NCBI RefSeq assembly: GCF_051106095.1
Contig: NC_135787.1
Span: 156,062,001 to 156,126,000, forward strand
Reading direction: 5' to 3'
Source: Pogona vitticeps
Taxonomy: Eukaryota; Chordata; Lepidosauria; Squamata; Agamidae
Length of the DNA: 64,000 nucleotides
Positions 22,561-34,134 of this stretch are shown here, piece after piece. The notes below the pieces were generated by a model that saw only the letters and a list, made by a program, of their open reading frames with translations, was not told the DNA's origin and searched no databases. The position numbers and the translations under genes are program-made. Every line of letters begins with the position of its first letter. Position 1 is the first letter of the stretch.

Positions 22561-25500
22561 TATTCCACACCTCCATCCTCAAATTCTTTGGTCACTACTG
22601 CATTCTCTGTTTTACCACTTCACCACACACCAGAGCTTGAAACATTACTCTGAAAATTAATGAATAAAGTGATATATTAAAGCCATTCATATCTCAACAG
22701 TGGTAGGAGGCCATTCTTCTTAAATGTAACTTTCTATGCTTGCTCCAACATTCACCACTTGAGACAGCTGCCTGTCTGTATTCCTTGATAGTCAACCCTG
22801 CAAGAGCTTAGAAAATGTGCCAGAATTCCATAGCCATTGTACAGCCATGCTTACTGAAAAGTTGTGGACATTCCAGTGCAAAAGCAACTTTTCAAAGCAA
22901 TATGTAGTAGCATCTAAAACTAACCACCTCCAGTTCCCATGGAATACATAGTAGCTTCTTAATGCTGCAATGTTTATGGAAGTAATCCTGTGAGTCAGTT
23001 GAGGTTATTATGATCACTCAGGATGGATATTTCTGGACAAGTTGCTTGTATTTTCTTCACAAATCTGAATCGTTGTACACATAAAATCTCTCTGCTTGTT
23101 TATTTAAAATATTATTTTACCTCACCTTTCTCTTTAAAGGGATCCAAGGCAGTTTACTATGCTTATGATTTGTAACTCAATCATTCCTGATTCTTGCTCA
23201 CTTTCAAAGGTTGTGCACTGATTTTACATATGTATGTTCTTCAGGTTATTAGAGGAACGTGTGTTTCGTGCTAGGATATCTTATGCGAGAATTGGCCTTA
23301 ACGGTGTTCTAATTCTATACTAGGAACAGTGAATGTAAATAAATATGGTGTCCATTTAATAATGAAAAATCTCTTTGTCTGAGATCATGGAATATATGAA
23401 CTTGCCAAAACAAATTTTGTGACTTAAAGTTTCTATGCCCGAGGGAACAACTAATACCCATGTTTAAAGACTATCTCCTAAAACTCAAGGTGAGCCCACA
23501 GGAGTTAGCTATGTTTCTTTTAAATTGGTGTTCTAGCAACTTTTACTATTAGGAAAATCCTAAGGATAAAATAAAAGTAGCTATAATTATTTTTATTGGT
23601 GTTTTGCCAGGTGGTTGCAGTTATGATTTCATAAGCATGAGACTAACACATATTATACTTGGCCTTTGTACCCTTTGTTAATTCATTTGGAAACTCAAAG
23701 GTCCTAGGATGGTAGAAATTATTGAATTCACTAATTCATAATATTAATATTAATTGCAGCCTTTCTTTTACAGATCTAATCAATAACATTACATTGTTGT
23801 AGCCAAACTGCATAGAAATGAATCAAAACCCTTTCTTTTTAAAACTGCAGTACAGTATAAGAAGCAAGACATGTAGCATCCACAGAAGTTGATAAACTGT
23901 AATTGGGGAAGAACTCGGTCTATCTATTCCAGCCTCCATTATGTGTAAATTGGATGTGGAGTATCTGCAATGGTTGGAAACATAGTTTTTCATATACTAG
24001 CCAACCTGGCCAATAGTTGGAAATGTTGTGAGTTGTGGTTCAACATCTGAAAGGCCACATGCCCCCACTGTAAGTACAGTTCTGTGACCAATCAGAAAAT
24101 ACAATACTTCCTTTTCTGTTACACAAAGTTTCATCATGTACACAGCTGTACAACATTAAGTCTTAATCCTTGATACCCACACCTGAATACAATCAGTACA
24201 GTGACCCAGGTAGACTCGCCCATTTTACATTTAACTATACAACATTAATATTTAATACATTTTCATATCAAAATCTCAACACCCACATCCTGTACTATCA
24301 CCTTTGATTTGGCCTCATTAGGGGGAAAATGCCTAACATACATCAAAGAGCGAATAGCAAGGGAAACCTAGGTCAAAGAAGTTTTGTGGAAGCTAAAGTC
24401 ACTTGTCTCTGAACACTAGTGGATTCTATTTAAACTATTCTAATCTGTTCTTTCGCTGTGCAGAAACCAAGAGCCTTTTGAAGGAGTGTGAAAAAAGCAG
24501 GGACGAATGTTTTTCATTCACCTAAAGTCTCTCAGACTGAGGAAAAAGATCCATGCTGAGAACACATCAGCAGGAGGATTGAGTTTGTCATTTGTTCCTT
24601 TGTGTCTCAGAGCTGAGCTGTCTTAATGCTGAAAAAAAAGGGAATGAGGCTTGGCACAGAAAGGTGCTAGCAATGACTCTCAGCCCTTACTGGATAGCAT
24701 ACAGTTGTTGCTTTGAGTGTGGGTCAGCATGATGGAAAAATAATAAAGCCACAGAAGACGCAAACGACCTGAGCTTGCATTCTTGATCTTTGGCTTGGCT
24801 TTCCAAATGTTCTTTGTATAGATACTTAAATAGACATAACACTGAGCGAGAGGTTCAAAATAACCATCTGTGTTTGACAAGGGCGCTGGGCATTATTCTG
24901 TATGTTTGAAACAGATACACACACTTCATTGAGCAATAAATGGACTATGATTTTCCATATATTTCTATTAAGGATGTGCACTGTCTTCACAAATGTGTAA
25001 ATATGAACCAATTTAAGAACATTTGTGCACTACCAGAGCAACCGTGGGACAGAGGAAAGAGCCCAGAGGCTTTAAGTGGGTGGAATGGCACCTCCCCATC
25101 CCTCATGTTAAATCTAGTAATCATGTATTAAAATGGGGAACAGGAAAGAAAAAAAATCACGGAAGATGCCAATGTCAGCAGTAACAAAGAAGGGTAAGCA
25201 CTTACCTTAGAAATTAACCTTCTTTCTCTTTCCTGGTGCAAAAGCGTTTATTAAGTGGCAATGTCTGTAACCTGATGCCACAGCATCAATAACTTGAGAT
25301 GCAGGGAAGAGGAAAGGCGGAGAAGAGAGAAAGAATGGAAAGTATAAAGAAGTGCACATTTCTACACAACGCCCTTTTAAGAAGGAATTCAAAGGCCCAT
25401 TGCCCTTTTAAAATCCTTCCCTTCCTCTCCTGTGACTGCCTTAGAAAGCCATTCTTTTCATGGGGGAATTGGGGCTTTTACTTTGCAGCTGGAAAAACAA

Positions 25501-26645
25501 AGGATAAAATAAAAATAGAACTAAGTACCCTGCTCTGCAGATTACTTCTGCCCTGCCCAGACGTGCTTCTGTTCTACTGGTACCTCTGAATCTATGACCC
25601 AGCCTTGCTATCTGTGCTTCTCCATTTGCAGCGGTGGGATTTTTGGTGGAAAGCTAGAAATGCACAAATATTCTCATAGCCTCAGACAAATATTTGGTTT
25701 AAGTGTTTCCCTAGGGCACAGGGAAGGGGGGGACACTAATCTGTGTGCCATTACTCAGGCATAGGCTGGATAAGGGTATGTCCATAGTTTCTATATTTAA
25801 TAATATCTAGGAGTGAAGAACAGCTAGAAAAACGGAAACATTTAATGAATTCAAATTAAAGTAAATAATGTAAAATAAATGCAAAATCAAACCCCCAGAA
25901 AATACAGGCCAAAAGGAGGTAAAGACAGACCCACCACTTTTACCAGCAACTGTACATCTTTTATAACATTTCTAGTCTGAATCTGAATATATGACAGTTT
26001 CATTTCATACTAGTAGATGCCTTTCCTTAAAGCACAATGGAGACGTTTAAAATTGATAAACAGCAAGTTCATAACCTAATTAAAAACTGCTGAACGTTTG
26101 TCTGGGGTGAGCATTAATCCCTTGTTTCAATAACATGCCAACATGTATTGACTTCACGGCACTTAGTTTATGCAAAGATGAAAGTCTGGTGTTCTTAGAG
26201 TAACTGCAGAAGTGCAACTCAGTGAAAAAGACGATAAACCAGGGATGGGGAACATGCGGCCTTCTAGACATCGCCATGCTGCTGTTTTCATCATTTCTCA
26301 TCTTTGCCCGTGCTGATCAAAGCTAATGTGAGCTATAATCCAAAAATACATGGAAAGCCACACTTCACATTAGAGGAAATCATAGGCCAGAATCCTATTC
26401 ACTCACATAATTGTATAAGGCAAGTGTGCAAGTAATGTAAGCTATTTTCCAGTCTTTGCATCACGTGCCTCATTATCCCCAGTTGCATTAATGATTGCAT
26501 AACTGGACATATGACAGCCCAGTAAACATAAAAATTGATTGTACAGTATGACTGTGGTATCCACAGAATCCACAGATTCATTTATCAGTTCCCTTAAAAC
26601 ACTAAATAAAAAACTCCAGAAATATGCATTTATATGGCCTCATTA
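22561..26645. other. Intergenic DNA, no gene seen
   Basis: About 4 kb. A short minus-strand LINE 3' UTR remnant lies at 23098-23170 ('tttaaagggatccaaggc'), and eroded foldback repeats are suggested at 23960-24075 and 26245-26345. No exon-like frame or RNA gene is seen. Confidence 0.4.
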
Positions 26646-26876
26646 GAGCCTCGTGGCGCAGTGGTTAAAACGCTGTACTGCAGCTAAAACTGTGCTCATG
26701 ACCTGGGGTTCAAATCCCAGGTAGCCGGCTCAAGGCTGACTCAGCCTTCCATCCTTCCGAGGTCGGTAAAATGAGTACCCAGCTTGCTGGGGGGGCAATG
26801 TGTAGCCTGTATAATTAAAAAATTGTAAACCGCCCGGAGAGTGCTTGTAGCGATATGGGGCGGTATATAAGTCCAA

Positions 26877-26931
<55 letters not shown>

Positions 26932-26934
26932 ATG
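26646..26934 (+). mobile_element. tRNA-type SINE (family A), AATA tail
   Basis: The cleanest copy. It starts GAGCCTCGTGGCGCAGTGG (A box), has 'ggggttcaaatcccaggtag' (B box) and the body word 'gaggtcggtaaaatgagtac', ends 'gccccggagag'-like at 26831-26840 and 'atggggcggtatataag', then runs into an (AATA)n microsatellite at about 26875-26934. The other copies (8288, 29338, minus 47150) end in a GCTTT-type tail instead. Confidence 0.88.
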
Positions 26935-27197
26935 TATTTCCAGGATATATTTACCAGAATTGGCCATTAGAGGGAGCCAGCGAAACAATGCAATGTATAC
27001 CATTTAATATTTCCATGTTTTCTAGCATCTGCAGGGAAAGGGGGCTTGGAATGGATCCTCTGCGGATACCGCAGTCCTATTGTATGATCAAAATTACATG
27101 CAATAGGACTGTGGAGATTATGTGGGACGGAATCAAAGAGGAATTAATTAGCTCACTACTTAGGAGATAGAGCAGGTTGAACCACTTGAGAGACCAA

Positions 27198-27535
27198 GGT
27201 AAAGGTAAAGGTTCCCCTTGACAATTTTTGTCCAGTTGTGTTTGACTCTAGGGGGCGGTGCTCATCCCCATTTCCAAGCCATAGAGCCAGTGTTTTGTCC
27301 GAAGACAATCTTCCGTGGTCACATGGCCAGTGTGACTTAGACACGGAACACTGTTACCTTCCCACCATGGTGGTCCCTATTTATTTACTCGCATTTGCAT
27401 GCTTTCGAACCGCTAGGTTGGCGGGAGCTGGGACAAGCAATGGGCACCGTCGCGTGGATTCGATCTTACGACTGCTGGTCTTCTGACCCTGCAGCACAGG
27501 CTTCTGTGGTTTAGCCCACAGCGCCACCATGTCCC
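27198..27535 (-). mobile_element. Sauria SINE, full length
   Basis: On the minus strand it begins GGGACATGGTGGCGCTGTGG (tRNA-like head), has B-box text 'agatcgaatcc', an internal 'gcggttcgaaagcatgc' and ends 'gtcaaggggaacc' plus TTTACCTTTACC. Flanks carry a direct duplication TTGAGAGACC (27186-27195 and 27536-27545). The 3' end is the kind shared with BovB LINEs, in keeping with mobilisation by BovB reverse transcriptase. Confidence 0.92.
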
Positions 27536-27750
27536 TTGAGAGACCTAGGAAGATCATATTAGTGAAGTCTTGTCGCAATAGTATTGCTATTGCCAATGTT
27601 ATATCGTACGCAAAATGTGAGTTGAGCTGAAACCGATCTCAAACATATAATAAGATTTTTTTTTACAGAAAAACTTGATGAGTTTGTTGCTTTTAATATG
27701 AAGGGAGTAGTAAAACATCTCATGCATACAAACCCAGGTAGTATATTCCA

Positions 27751-27931
27751 TTCTGCTGGTTGTTGTGAGTTTTTTGGGCTGTTTGGCTGTATTCTGGAGG
27801 TTTTTCTTCCTAATGTTTCACCAGTTTCTGTGGCTGGCATCTTCAGAGGACAGGAGCTAGAACTCTGTCTGTGTTCTGATATAGTGTGTGGGATTGTTTA
27901 GTATTTGCAGTGAAAGCCTACGAGAGCAACA
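27751..27931 (-). mobile_element. Short Penelope-like insertion, single copy
   Basis: A 181-bp insertion bounded by the 9-bp duplication tatattcca (27742-27750 and 27932-27940). Its sequence 'ttgttgtgagttttttgggc' and 'cttcctaatgtttcacc' matches one arm of 22039-22266, then continues to 'gtgaaagcctacgagagcaa'. It contains one hammerhead-like motif and no coding sequence. Confidence 0.65.
27808..27850 (-). ncRNA. Hammerhead ribozyme-like motif, third copy
   Basis: On the minus strand: TCCT, CTGAAGA, GCCAG/CTGGT stem II, GAA, ACAT, T, AGGA. It has exactly the same 43-nt spacing as the two motifs at 22.1-22.2 kb. Stems I and II are intact, while the stem III palindrome carries one change. Confidence 0.5.
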
Positions 27932-28343
27932 TATATTCCACTCTTACTCTTTATTTTTTTCATGCATAGCCCAAGCCTAATTAATCCTTAAAACTCAAGG
28001 GTGTTTGGGAACTACAAAAAAAATGAGAACTCCTCATATGAAGATGAACTATTTTTTTCTCAAAAGAACAAGAAACCTATATCTTAAGCTCTACAGCAGG
28101 GTTGGGGAAAGTATGGTTGTCTAGTTGTTATTGGGTAGAAAATCCCACCCCACCCCTACTATCAACTAACCGAGCTAGGGCTGATGAGAGTTTTAGTCCA
28201 AATATAATCAACAGGTGATCTATTCCCCACCTTTGCTACAGTATGTGACTGAGGTGCACAGATCTACTTAAAAGGATCACGCTGCTAGAATTTAAAAATC
28301 ATATGTATTCTAGAAAGTTTTAAGGACTCTACCTTGTAAATAA

Positions 28344-28659
28344 GGGACGTGGTGACACTGCAGGTTAAACCGCTAAGCCTCTGGGCAGCAAGGTCGAAAG
28401 ACCAGCGGTTCGAATCCACATAACGGAGTGAGCTCCCGTCACTTGCCCCAGCTCCAGTTTGAAAGCATGTAAACGCGATAAATAGATACCACCATGGTGG
28501 AAAGGTAACAGCGTTCCCTGTCGAATCTTGCTGGTCACGTGACCACAGAAACTGTCTACAGACAAATGCTGGCTCTATGGATTGGAAACGGGGATGAGCA
28601 CTGCCCCCTAGAGTCGGACACGACTGACTAAATGTCAAGGGGAACGTTTACCTTTACCT
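28344..28659 (+). mobile_element. Sauria SINE, full length
   Basis: Starts GGGACGTGGTGACACTGC, has the B-box 'cggttcgaatccac', the mid-body 'caccatggtggaaagg', and ends 'gtcggacacgactgac' followed by TTTACCTTTACC. It is opposite in orientation to the copy at 27198. The 3' portion 'gagtcggacacgactgac' parallels the BovB terminus 'agagttggacacaattt' at 34430-34441. Confidence 0.92.
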
Positions 28660-29337
28660 TATCTTGATTATACATTTTATAACATTATGTGACAAGAGTG
28701 GGAAACCTTTGGCCTTCCAGATATTTTCAGCTTCGTCTCCCAAAAGCTCCAGACAGAATGGTCAGTGATGAAGGATTGTGGGAGTTGTAGTCTAAATTAT
28801 ATGCAGGGCCATGGGTTTCCAAGCTGTATTATATGGAAATCCAAGGAAAAAAAATTAATAGCTATCTCAATTGTTCCTGCAGAGTTTGTAACTCTAGGGC
28901 TGTGTAATGTAAAACCTGGCAAGCTGTCACTATGATTATAACATCATCATCATTGTTTTGACTGAAATTCTGCAAAGCTTAGAAAAATGAAAGCTTGTTG
29001 CAGCAGGATACTGTAACACCAAAATATTGTAGCTCGAAAGTGTGAAGGTTATAAAGAGTGCAAATTACATTGTGAGAAGGTCCAACGGAATGGAGAGAGC
29101 TTAGATAATCTAGAAAAACTGTTAGATTGTTTACTTATGTGATTTCCCTTATAACATAACTAAGTAAGTGGATGAAAGAATACTCTTTCCCCTTTTGAAG
29201 TTTTACCCCTTCCCCACCCACCCCTTTCCATTCCTTCCCTATTCCCTTGTATATACACCCAACCCTAACCCTTATTGAAAATGAATAAAACTTTTTTTAA
29301 AAAAGAGTGCAAGTTACAGGAACATATTGCAATGCCA

Positions 29338-29594
29338 TTAGGAGCCTCATGGTGCAGTAGTTGAACTGCAGTACTGAAGTCAAGACTTTGCTTATGACCT
29401 GAGTTTGATCTGAATGGTCTCAGGTAGCTGGCTCGAGGTGGACTCAGCGTTCAATCCTTCTGAGGTTGGTAAATTGAATACTCAGCTTGCTAGGGGTGGG
29501 CGGGCAATGTGTAGCCTGCATAATTAAATTGTAAATCACCTAGAGAGTGCTTTAAGTGCTATGGGGCAGCATATAAGCAGCACACTTTGCTTTA
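29338..29594 (+). mobile_element. tRNA-type SINE (family A), older copy
   Basis: Same order of landmarks as 26646-26934 (gagcctcatggtgcag head, 'caatgtgtagcctgcat' body, 'ctatggggcagcatataagc' end), with more substitutions and a short GCTTT-type end. The B box is disrupted by a few extra bases. Confidence 0.8.
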
Positions 29595-29927
29595 AAAATT
29601 CAACTGTCAGGATTGTTATTGAGGTGACCTTGCTTGGCTGGAGAGCTAACTAATTGTTTTGATATGACAAAGTAAACTATTGCTGAAGCCTCAATTTTAA
29701 AAACAGTTCCATGTTCACAGCTGCTTCTTCCATACCCTGCTTAATTATACTAACACTCTATACATACAAAATGTCACATCTTGACAGTATGTATGCTTAT
29801 TCAGATGGTGGTCCAATTGTCCTCAGCAGACTCACTTTTAACTATGGATCTATAGGATTATAGCCTTAACATGGTACACTTTCATGAAAAATGCAATAAA
29901 TTGTCCAAGGTCATGTATTCTCTAATG

Positions 29928-30063
29928 CACTGGTTCTTAACCTTGGGTTACTCAGGAGTTTTGGACTACAACTCCCAGAAGCCTTCACCACCAGCTGTCC
30001 TGACTGGGGTTTCTGGGAGTTGCAGTTCAAAAGCATCTGAGTAACAAAGGTTAAGAACCACTG
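29928..30063. mobile_element. Foldback hAT MITE, copy 2
   Basis: A 136-bp element, CACTGGTTCTTAACCTTGGG to its inverse GGTTAAGAACCACTG, flanked by a perfect 8-bp duplication CTCTAATG (29920-29927 and 30064-30071). The two arms contain 'actacaactcccagaagcc' and its mirror. Non-coding. Confidence 0.92.
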
Positions 30064-30071
30064 CTCTAATG

Positions 30072-30325
30072 CAGGTTGACTCAAGACCTACAATGTTCAG
30101 TAAGGCTTATTTCCTAGTAAAAAGGAAAGGGGCATGTGGTCCTTAAACACAATCCTAAAACAAGGGTAAGTGATACCTTAATTAGATCACTAACATCTCG
30201 CAAGCAGAAGTAATTTTTTTCACTCCAGGAGGACCTAATATCAGGCTGGACACTACAGAGCTGGAGTGGGGGGAGGGAGGTACAAAAGAAACATAAAAAC
30301 TCTAAAAGGTATGGGTAGGTGCCGG
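30072..30325. other. Intergenic DNA, no gene seen
   Basis: Short unique-looking stretch between the MITE and the tandem duplication. The minus-strand frame over 30114-30476 is driven by the duplicated unit that follows. Confidence 0.4.
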
Positions 30326-30513
30326 GTAGGTGGGGCTCATCAGCCTTGGGAGGCAGTCCATCTAGGAGAAGGAAAACTCCAACTTCAAACCCCCACTGAG
30401 GCGCCGCCATCATTGTCCATGCCAAGAGGGAGCAGGCCAGGTAGGTGAGGCTTGTCAGCCTTGGAAGGCAGCCCATCTAGGAGAAGGAAAACTCTGATTT
30501 CAAACCCCCACTG
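30326..30513. repeat. Imperfect tandem duplication, period 115 bp
   Basis: A block of about 73 bp (30326-30398) recurs at 30441-30513 with about seven differences. Both contain 'catctaggagaaggaaaact' and end 'caaacccccactg'. The units give long minus-strand frames that repeat 'FLLLDGLP.KAD.PHLPG', which may be remnants of a repeat family I cannot name. The DNA up to about 30835 ('gagtctctcgagactg') looks like the same unidentified repeat. Confidence 0.75.
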
Positions 30514-30835
30514 CCTTTTGGCTATATCCACTGATGGAAAGGGCTTCAGGAGGAAACCTTGAGGCAAAATCCTGAGCCGGAGTCCCGGAGGCAGTTTGCG
30601 ATGTCGCTGGAACCAGTTGTATTGACTATTGCCTCTCCATTGGACTATTTCAGCAACGTGGAGAGGGGGAATTTGCTGCTTAGGTAACAGCCTATCCTCC
30701 ATATTATTTTACCCAGGCTTCATGCCCTGGAGAGGACACTCCAGCTTCACATACAGTGTTGAAACACTAGACGCTGTTCCAAGTCCTCCATACAGAGCAC
30801 ATTACCAGAGTCTCTCGAGACTGAATGATGCCTAT

Positions 30836-32729
30836 GATGGTGGGTATGTCCCTTTCTTTAAAGCAAGTTCCAAAATTGGGGGCAGGAGAAGAGATGAATA
30901 TTTCAGATTTTACTTTTGAGAGGTAAAGAGCAGCCATTCACTCAGCACACACACACACCCTAATGTCTTGCATCAAAATACATAGTTCTTTTTTGGCTAG
31001 GAAGAGTGGCACATAGAAACATGACGAAACCCAAATCAGGCAAGTTTAGAGAAAATTTAGTTTATACACTTCATAAGTCAGTTGCAGTCAAACTAGTGGT
31101 GAGTGGAATATGTCCTCAAAAAAACATTCCAGTTTGGGCATGGCTTTCCTTGGTTGCAGATAACTGCTTGTAGTAGGATGTGCTTAGGAGTTCAGCTTTG
31201 CAGCACAGTTCTGTGCAGATTTATTAGAAAGCAGATCCCACAGCTGAAAGGTAGATGCCACAAAATGTTCCTTAATATTCAGCTGCAACCCCTCTCTCTG
31301 GAAACTGTTTAACTGAGACTGGAATATTTTACTTTTAAATTAATGTCCAAAATTCTGTTTGGTTTTTATGGTGGAATAACACAATTAGGGTAAATCTTGC
31401 TGGTGAACCGCCATCAGTGAGCAACATACAATAGGAAATGCTACTCTGGCTTCTTATTTGGTGGCAATTTGCTGCTGAGATATATGCCAATTGTGTTAAC
31501 ATAACTAATAAGATTTGGGTTTGTATGTTTAACCATCCAGAGTAGATTTCGTCAGATGGGTGGTATAAAAATCAATCAATCAATCAATCAATCAAATAAA
31601 TAAATATGTTTCAGGTGAAACTGACAGAACATCTGTTCTGCTATTTAAGCAAAGGTTTCAGAATCTTAAGAAAATAATTCTTCTAAAACTGAATAATTGG
31701 TGACACCCAGTGGCCAAACCATATAAGTGAAGGTAAAAGCAAATGTTTCTCAAAGATTGTACATGCCTCAGTTGCTTGATTTCTGGGCTCCCTTTTTCCT
31801 GTTCACCTAAAAGAAGTCTGTAGAATGGATAAGGATAAGGCAAGAAGAAAGAACAAAAAAGACACAAATATAGGTTTGACTGAAAGTGGAAGTAATCAAT
31901 ACATAACTTGATGCAGAGAAAGCAGAAAACTGCATTTACACCATCATGCTTGTTGCACACGCACTCCTAGCTTCTGATTGTCATGGCCTATTGAATTCAT
32001 CCACAGAAATGTTAAGAGTTCTGGATTTGTGAAGACTGACACAGCTGTCCTTCTGGAATTATGAAAATTTATGTTCAGGGAAAAAATATCTTAAAATAAG
32101 TATTCACATGTTCCTCCTAGTCAGAGCAAAACCAGTGGCACTGGACTCAAAAGAATGAAGTCACAAAACTCCAACATAGGGTACAAAAATTGGGCAATGT
32201 GACCGATCTCATATTCTGCTTCTAAACTTCCCATAGGCATCTACTTGGTCCCTGATGAAACAGTATGTTGTACTAAATTCAGTCTAGAACTTGGAATAGT
32301 TGTTTTTTAATTACAATGTCCAGAATTCCCCAGCAAACATGACTGCTGTTCATCCTGGAAAGGGGATTTGGAATTTGCAGTCCAGAACAGCAGCCTTTTG
32401 AGGCTCTGTGACTAGAGCACTTTGCCTGCTCTGCAACAATTCAGTGCATGCTAAATTTTTGTTTGTTTATCAGAGGGAACATACCAGAAAATTATAATTT
32501 TAAATAAAGCATGTTATATACCCAACACAGTTCCTCCTAACATGTAGTAAGTACTTCAAGGGCATATATCTTTCCTGCCTCTGCTAATCTTAGAAGCATG
32601 TTACTGGGACTCCACATATTCATCTCTGCATCTTTTCCCCCTCTGGTATACATGTAGCTTTTTAGAAATTCTATATGTACTTCAAACATGAGTATGTTGT
32701 TAGTTTATTATCAGCCTCACATACATACA
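30836..32729. other. Intergenic DNA with one LINE tail, no gene seen
   Basis: An L2/CR1-type 3' terminus at 31525-31606 ('ccatccagagtagattt', 'gatgggtggtataaaaatc') with an (ATCA)n then (AATA)n tail, sense strand. The remaining frames have no recognisable domain. An eroded foldback repeat is possible at 32305-32390. Confidence 0.45.
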
Positions 32730-33395
32730 TAGTAAATGAAAATACTATGGATGATCTTAGCTGTGTTCAGTTATAGAGCCTTGCATTTGAGGAGCTTTTC
32801 TAGTTCTTTCAGTTTCATCATAATTGACCTGAGGTACACAAAATCTTTAATAATTTCAATTTCTTCACTGTCACCATTAAAGTTATATAGTTCTTCAGTA
32901 GTCATGATTTTGTCTTCTTAATGTTCAACAGCAGTTCTGCTTTTGCACTTCTTCCACTTTAATCAGGAGTCATTTCAAGTCATCGCTGCTTACTGACAAG
33001 AATTTCATGTTATCTCCATATCTTACATTATCGATGTTTCTTTTGTCAGTTTTAATTTCTCATTCACTTGACTCTAAACCAGCTTCCCATATGAGATGTT
33101 CCACGTACAGATTAATGAGATAAGGGAACGAAATATATCCTTGTCTGACATGTTTGCCTATGAGAGCTTATTAGGCTTCTCTATAGTAGCTTCTTGTCTA
33201 CAATATAGGTTGAGCATCGGGAAAATCAAGTGTTAAGGCAAACCCATTTCTTTCAGTCAGACCAGTCTGAAAGCTTTTCATGTTCCATACAGTCAAAGGC
33301 TTGCTGTAGTCTATAAAGCACAGACTGATATTATTCTGAAATACTTTGGCAAACTCCAGTAGCCAATACAGTATGCACCTGTAGTTGAGGCTCCT
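32730..33395 (-). mobile_element. RTE/BovB-type LINE, reverse transcriptase fragment
   Basis: Translating the minus strand in pieces gives ordered RT motifs: 'NNISLCFIDYSKPLTVW' (motif A, usually FIDYxKAFD), 'HVRQGYISFPYLINLYVEHL' (motif B), 'RNIDNVRYGDNM' (motif C, usually YADD), then 'DDLKxLLIKVEE'. Stops and changed catalytic residues show that it is dead. It is opposite in orientation to the BovB end at 34135. Confidence 0.8.
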
Positions 33396-33712
33396 TTGGG
33401 TGGCCATCCTGAAGGAGGCTCATAAGTCTTCTACATGAGGGAGGGTCTTCTTCACAGTGGCTCCAACCCTGTGGAACCAGCTTCCAGAGGAGCTCTGCCT
33501 AGACCCCCTCCCTGTTGCTATTTAAGAGTCATCTGAAGATGTGGCTTTTCAGGAAGGCTTTCCACAGCGGCCCTAGGTGATCACCTATTATTTCTTTTTC
33601 TTCCTTTATTCCTTTTAATGCTTTTATTTTTATTTATTGTCTGGTTTATACTGTATTTATTGTAACTACCCAGAGTAGTGCCTAAACAAAAAAACAAACA
33701 AACAAATTTGGA
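33396..33712 (+). mobile_element. L2/CR1-group LINE 3' end
   Basis: Gives the C-terminal ORF2 text 'VAPTLWNQLPEELCLDPLP', then the family's 'tttcaggaaggctttcc' region, a T-rich UTR and 'aactacccagagtagtg' with a CAAA-type tail. It abuts the antisense RTE fragment directly. Confidence 0.75.
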
Positions 33713-34134
33713 ATAGTAAGGGGCAAAAGAAAAGTGAAATGAAACATGATTGTTTTCTTCATCTTGATTCTGTTTTGAGTGTTGATGATAAAGGAACAGG
33801 TTCGCTAAGAACATTAACCAACAAACAAATATCCCAAAGCAGTCTAAAAGCAATGCCTTCTGAAGTGATCATTTGCTGTAAGTACAATAGCCATTATATA
33901 AAGTATATTCTATTGAATTTTTACAGAATTACACCAATAATTAGAAGAGGCTCACAGGGTCCAAATATATTATTTCAAAGCAGTGTGGTAAAGCGACGGC
34001 AACATTCTTGTTTATAATCTCTTTTCAGAGAAGATAGTCATCTGAGCTGTTTTGATTAGCTGCACTCCCAAAATAAACATACAAGCCTTGCAATTTAATG
34101 CCTTTATTCAGGACTTAGGGGGAAAAAAGTCCCC

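Noticed and set aside
26646-26720. tRNA gene
   Set aside because: The A and B boxes are convincing, but they belong to the head of a SINE with several copies here. The acceptor stem does not close as in a real tRNA.
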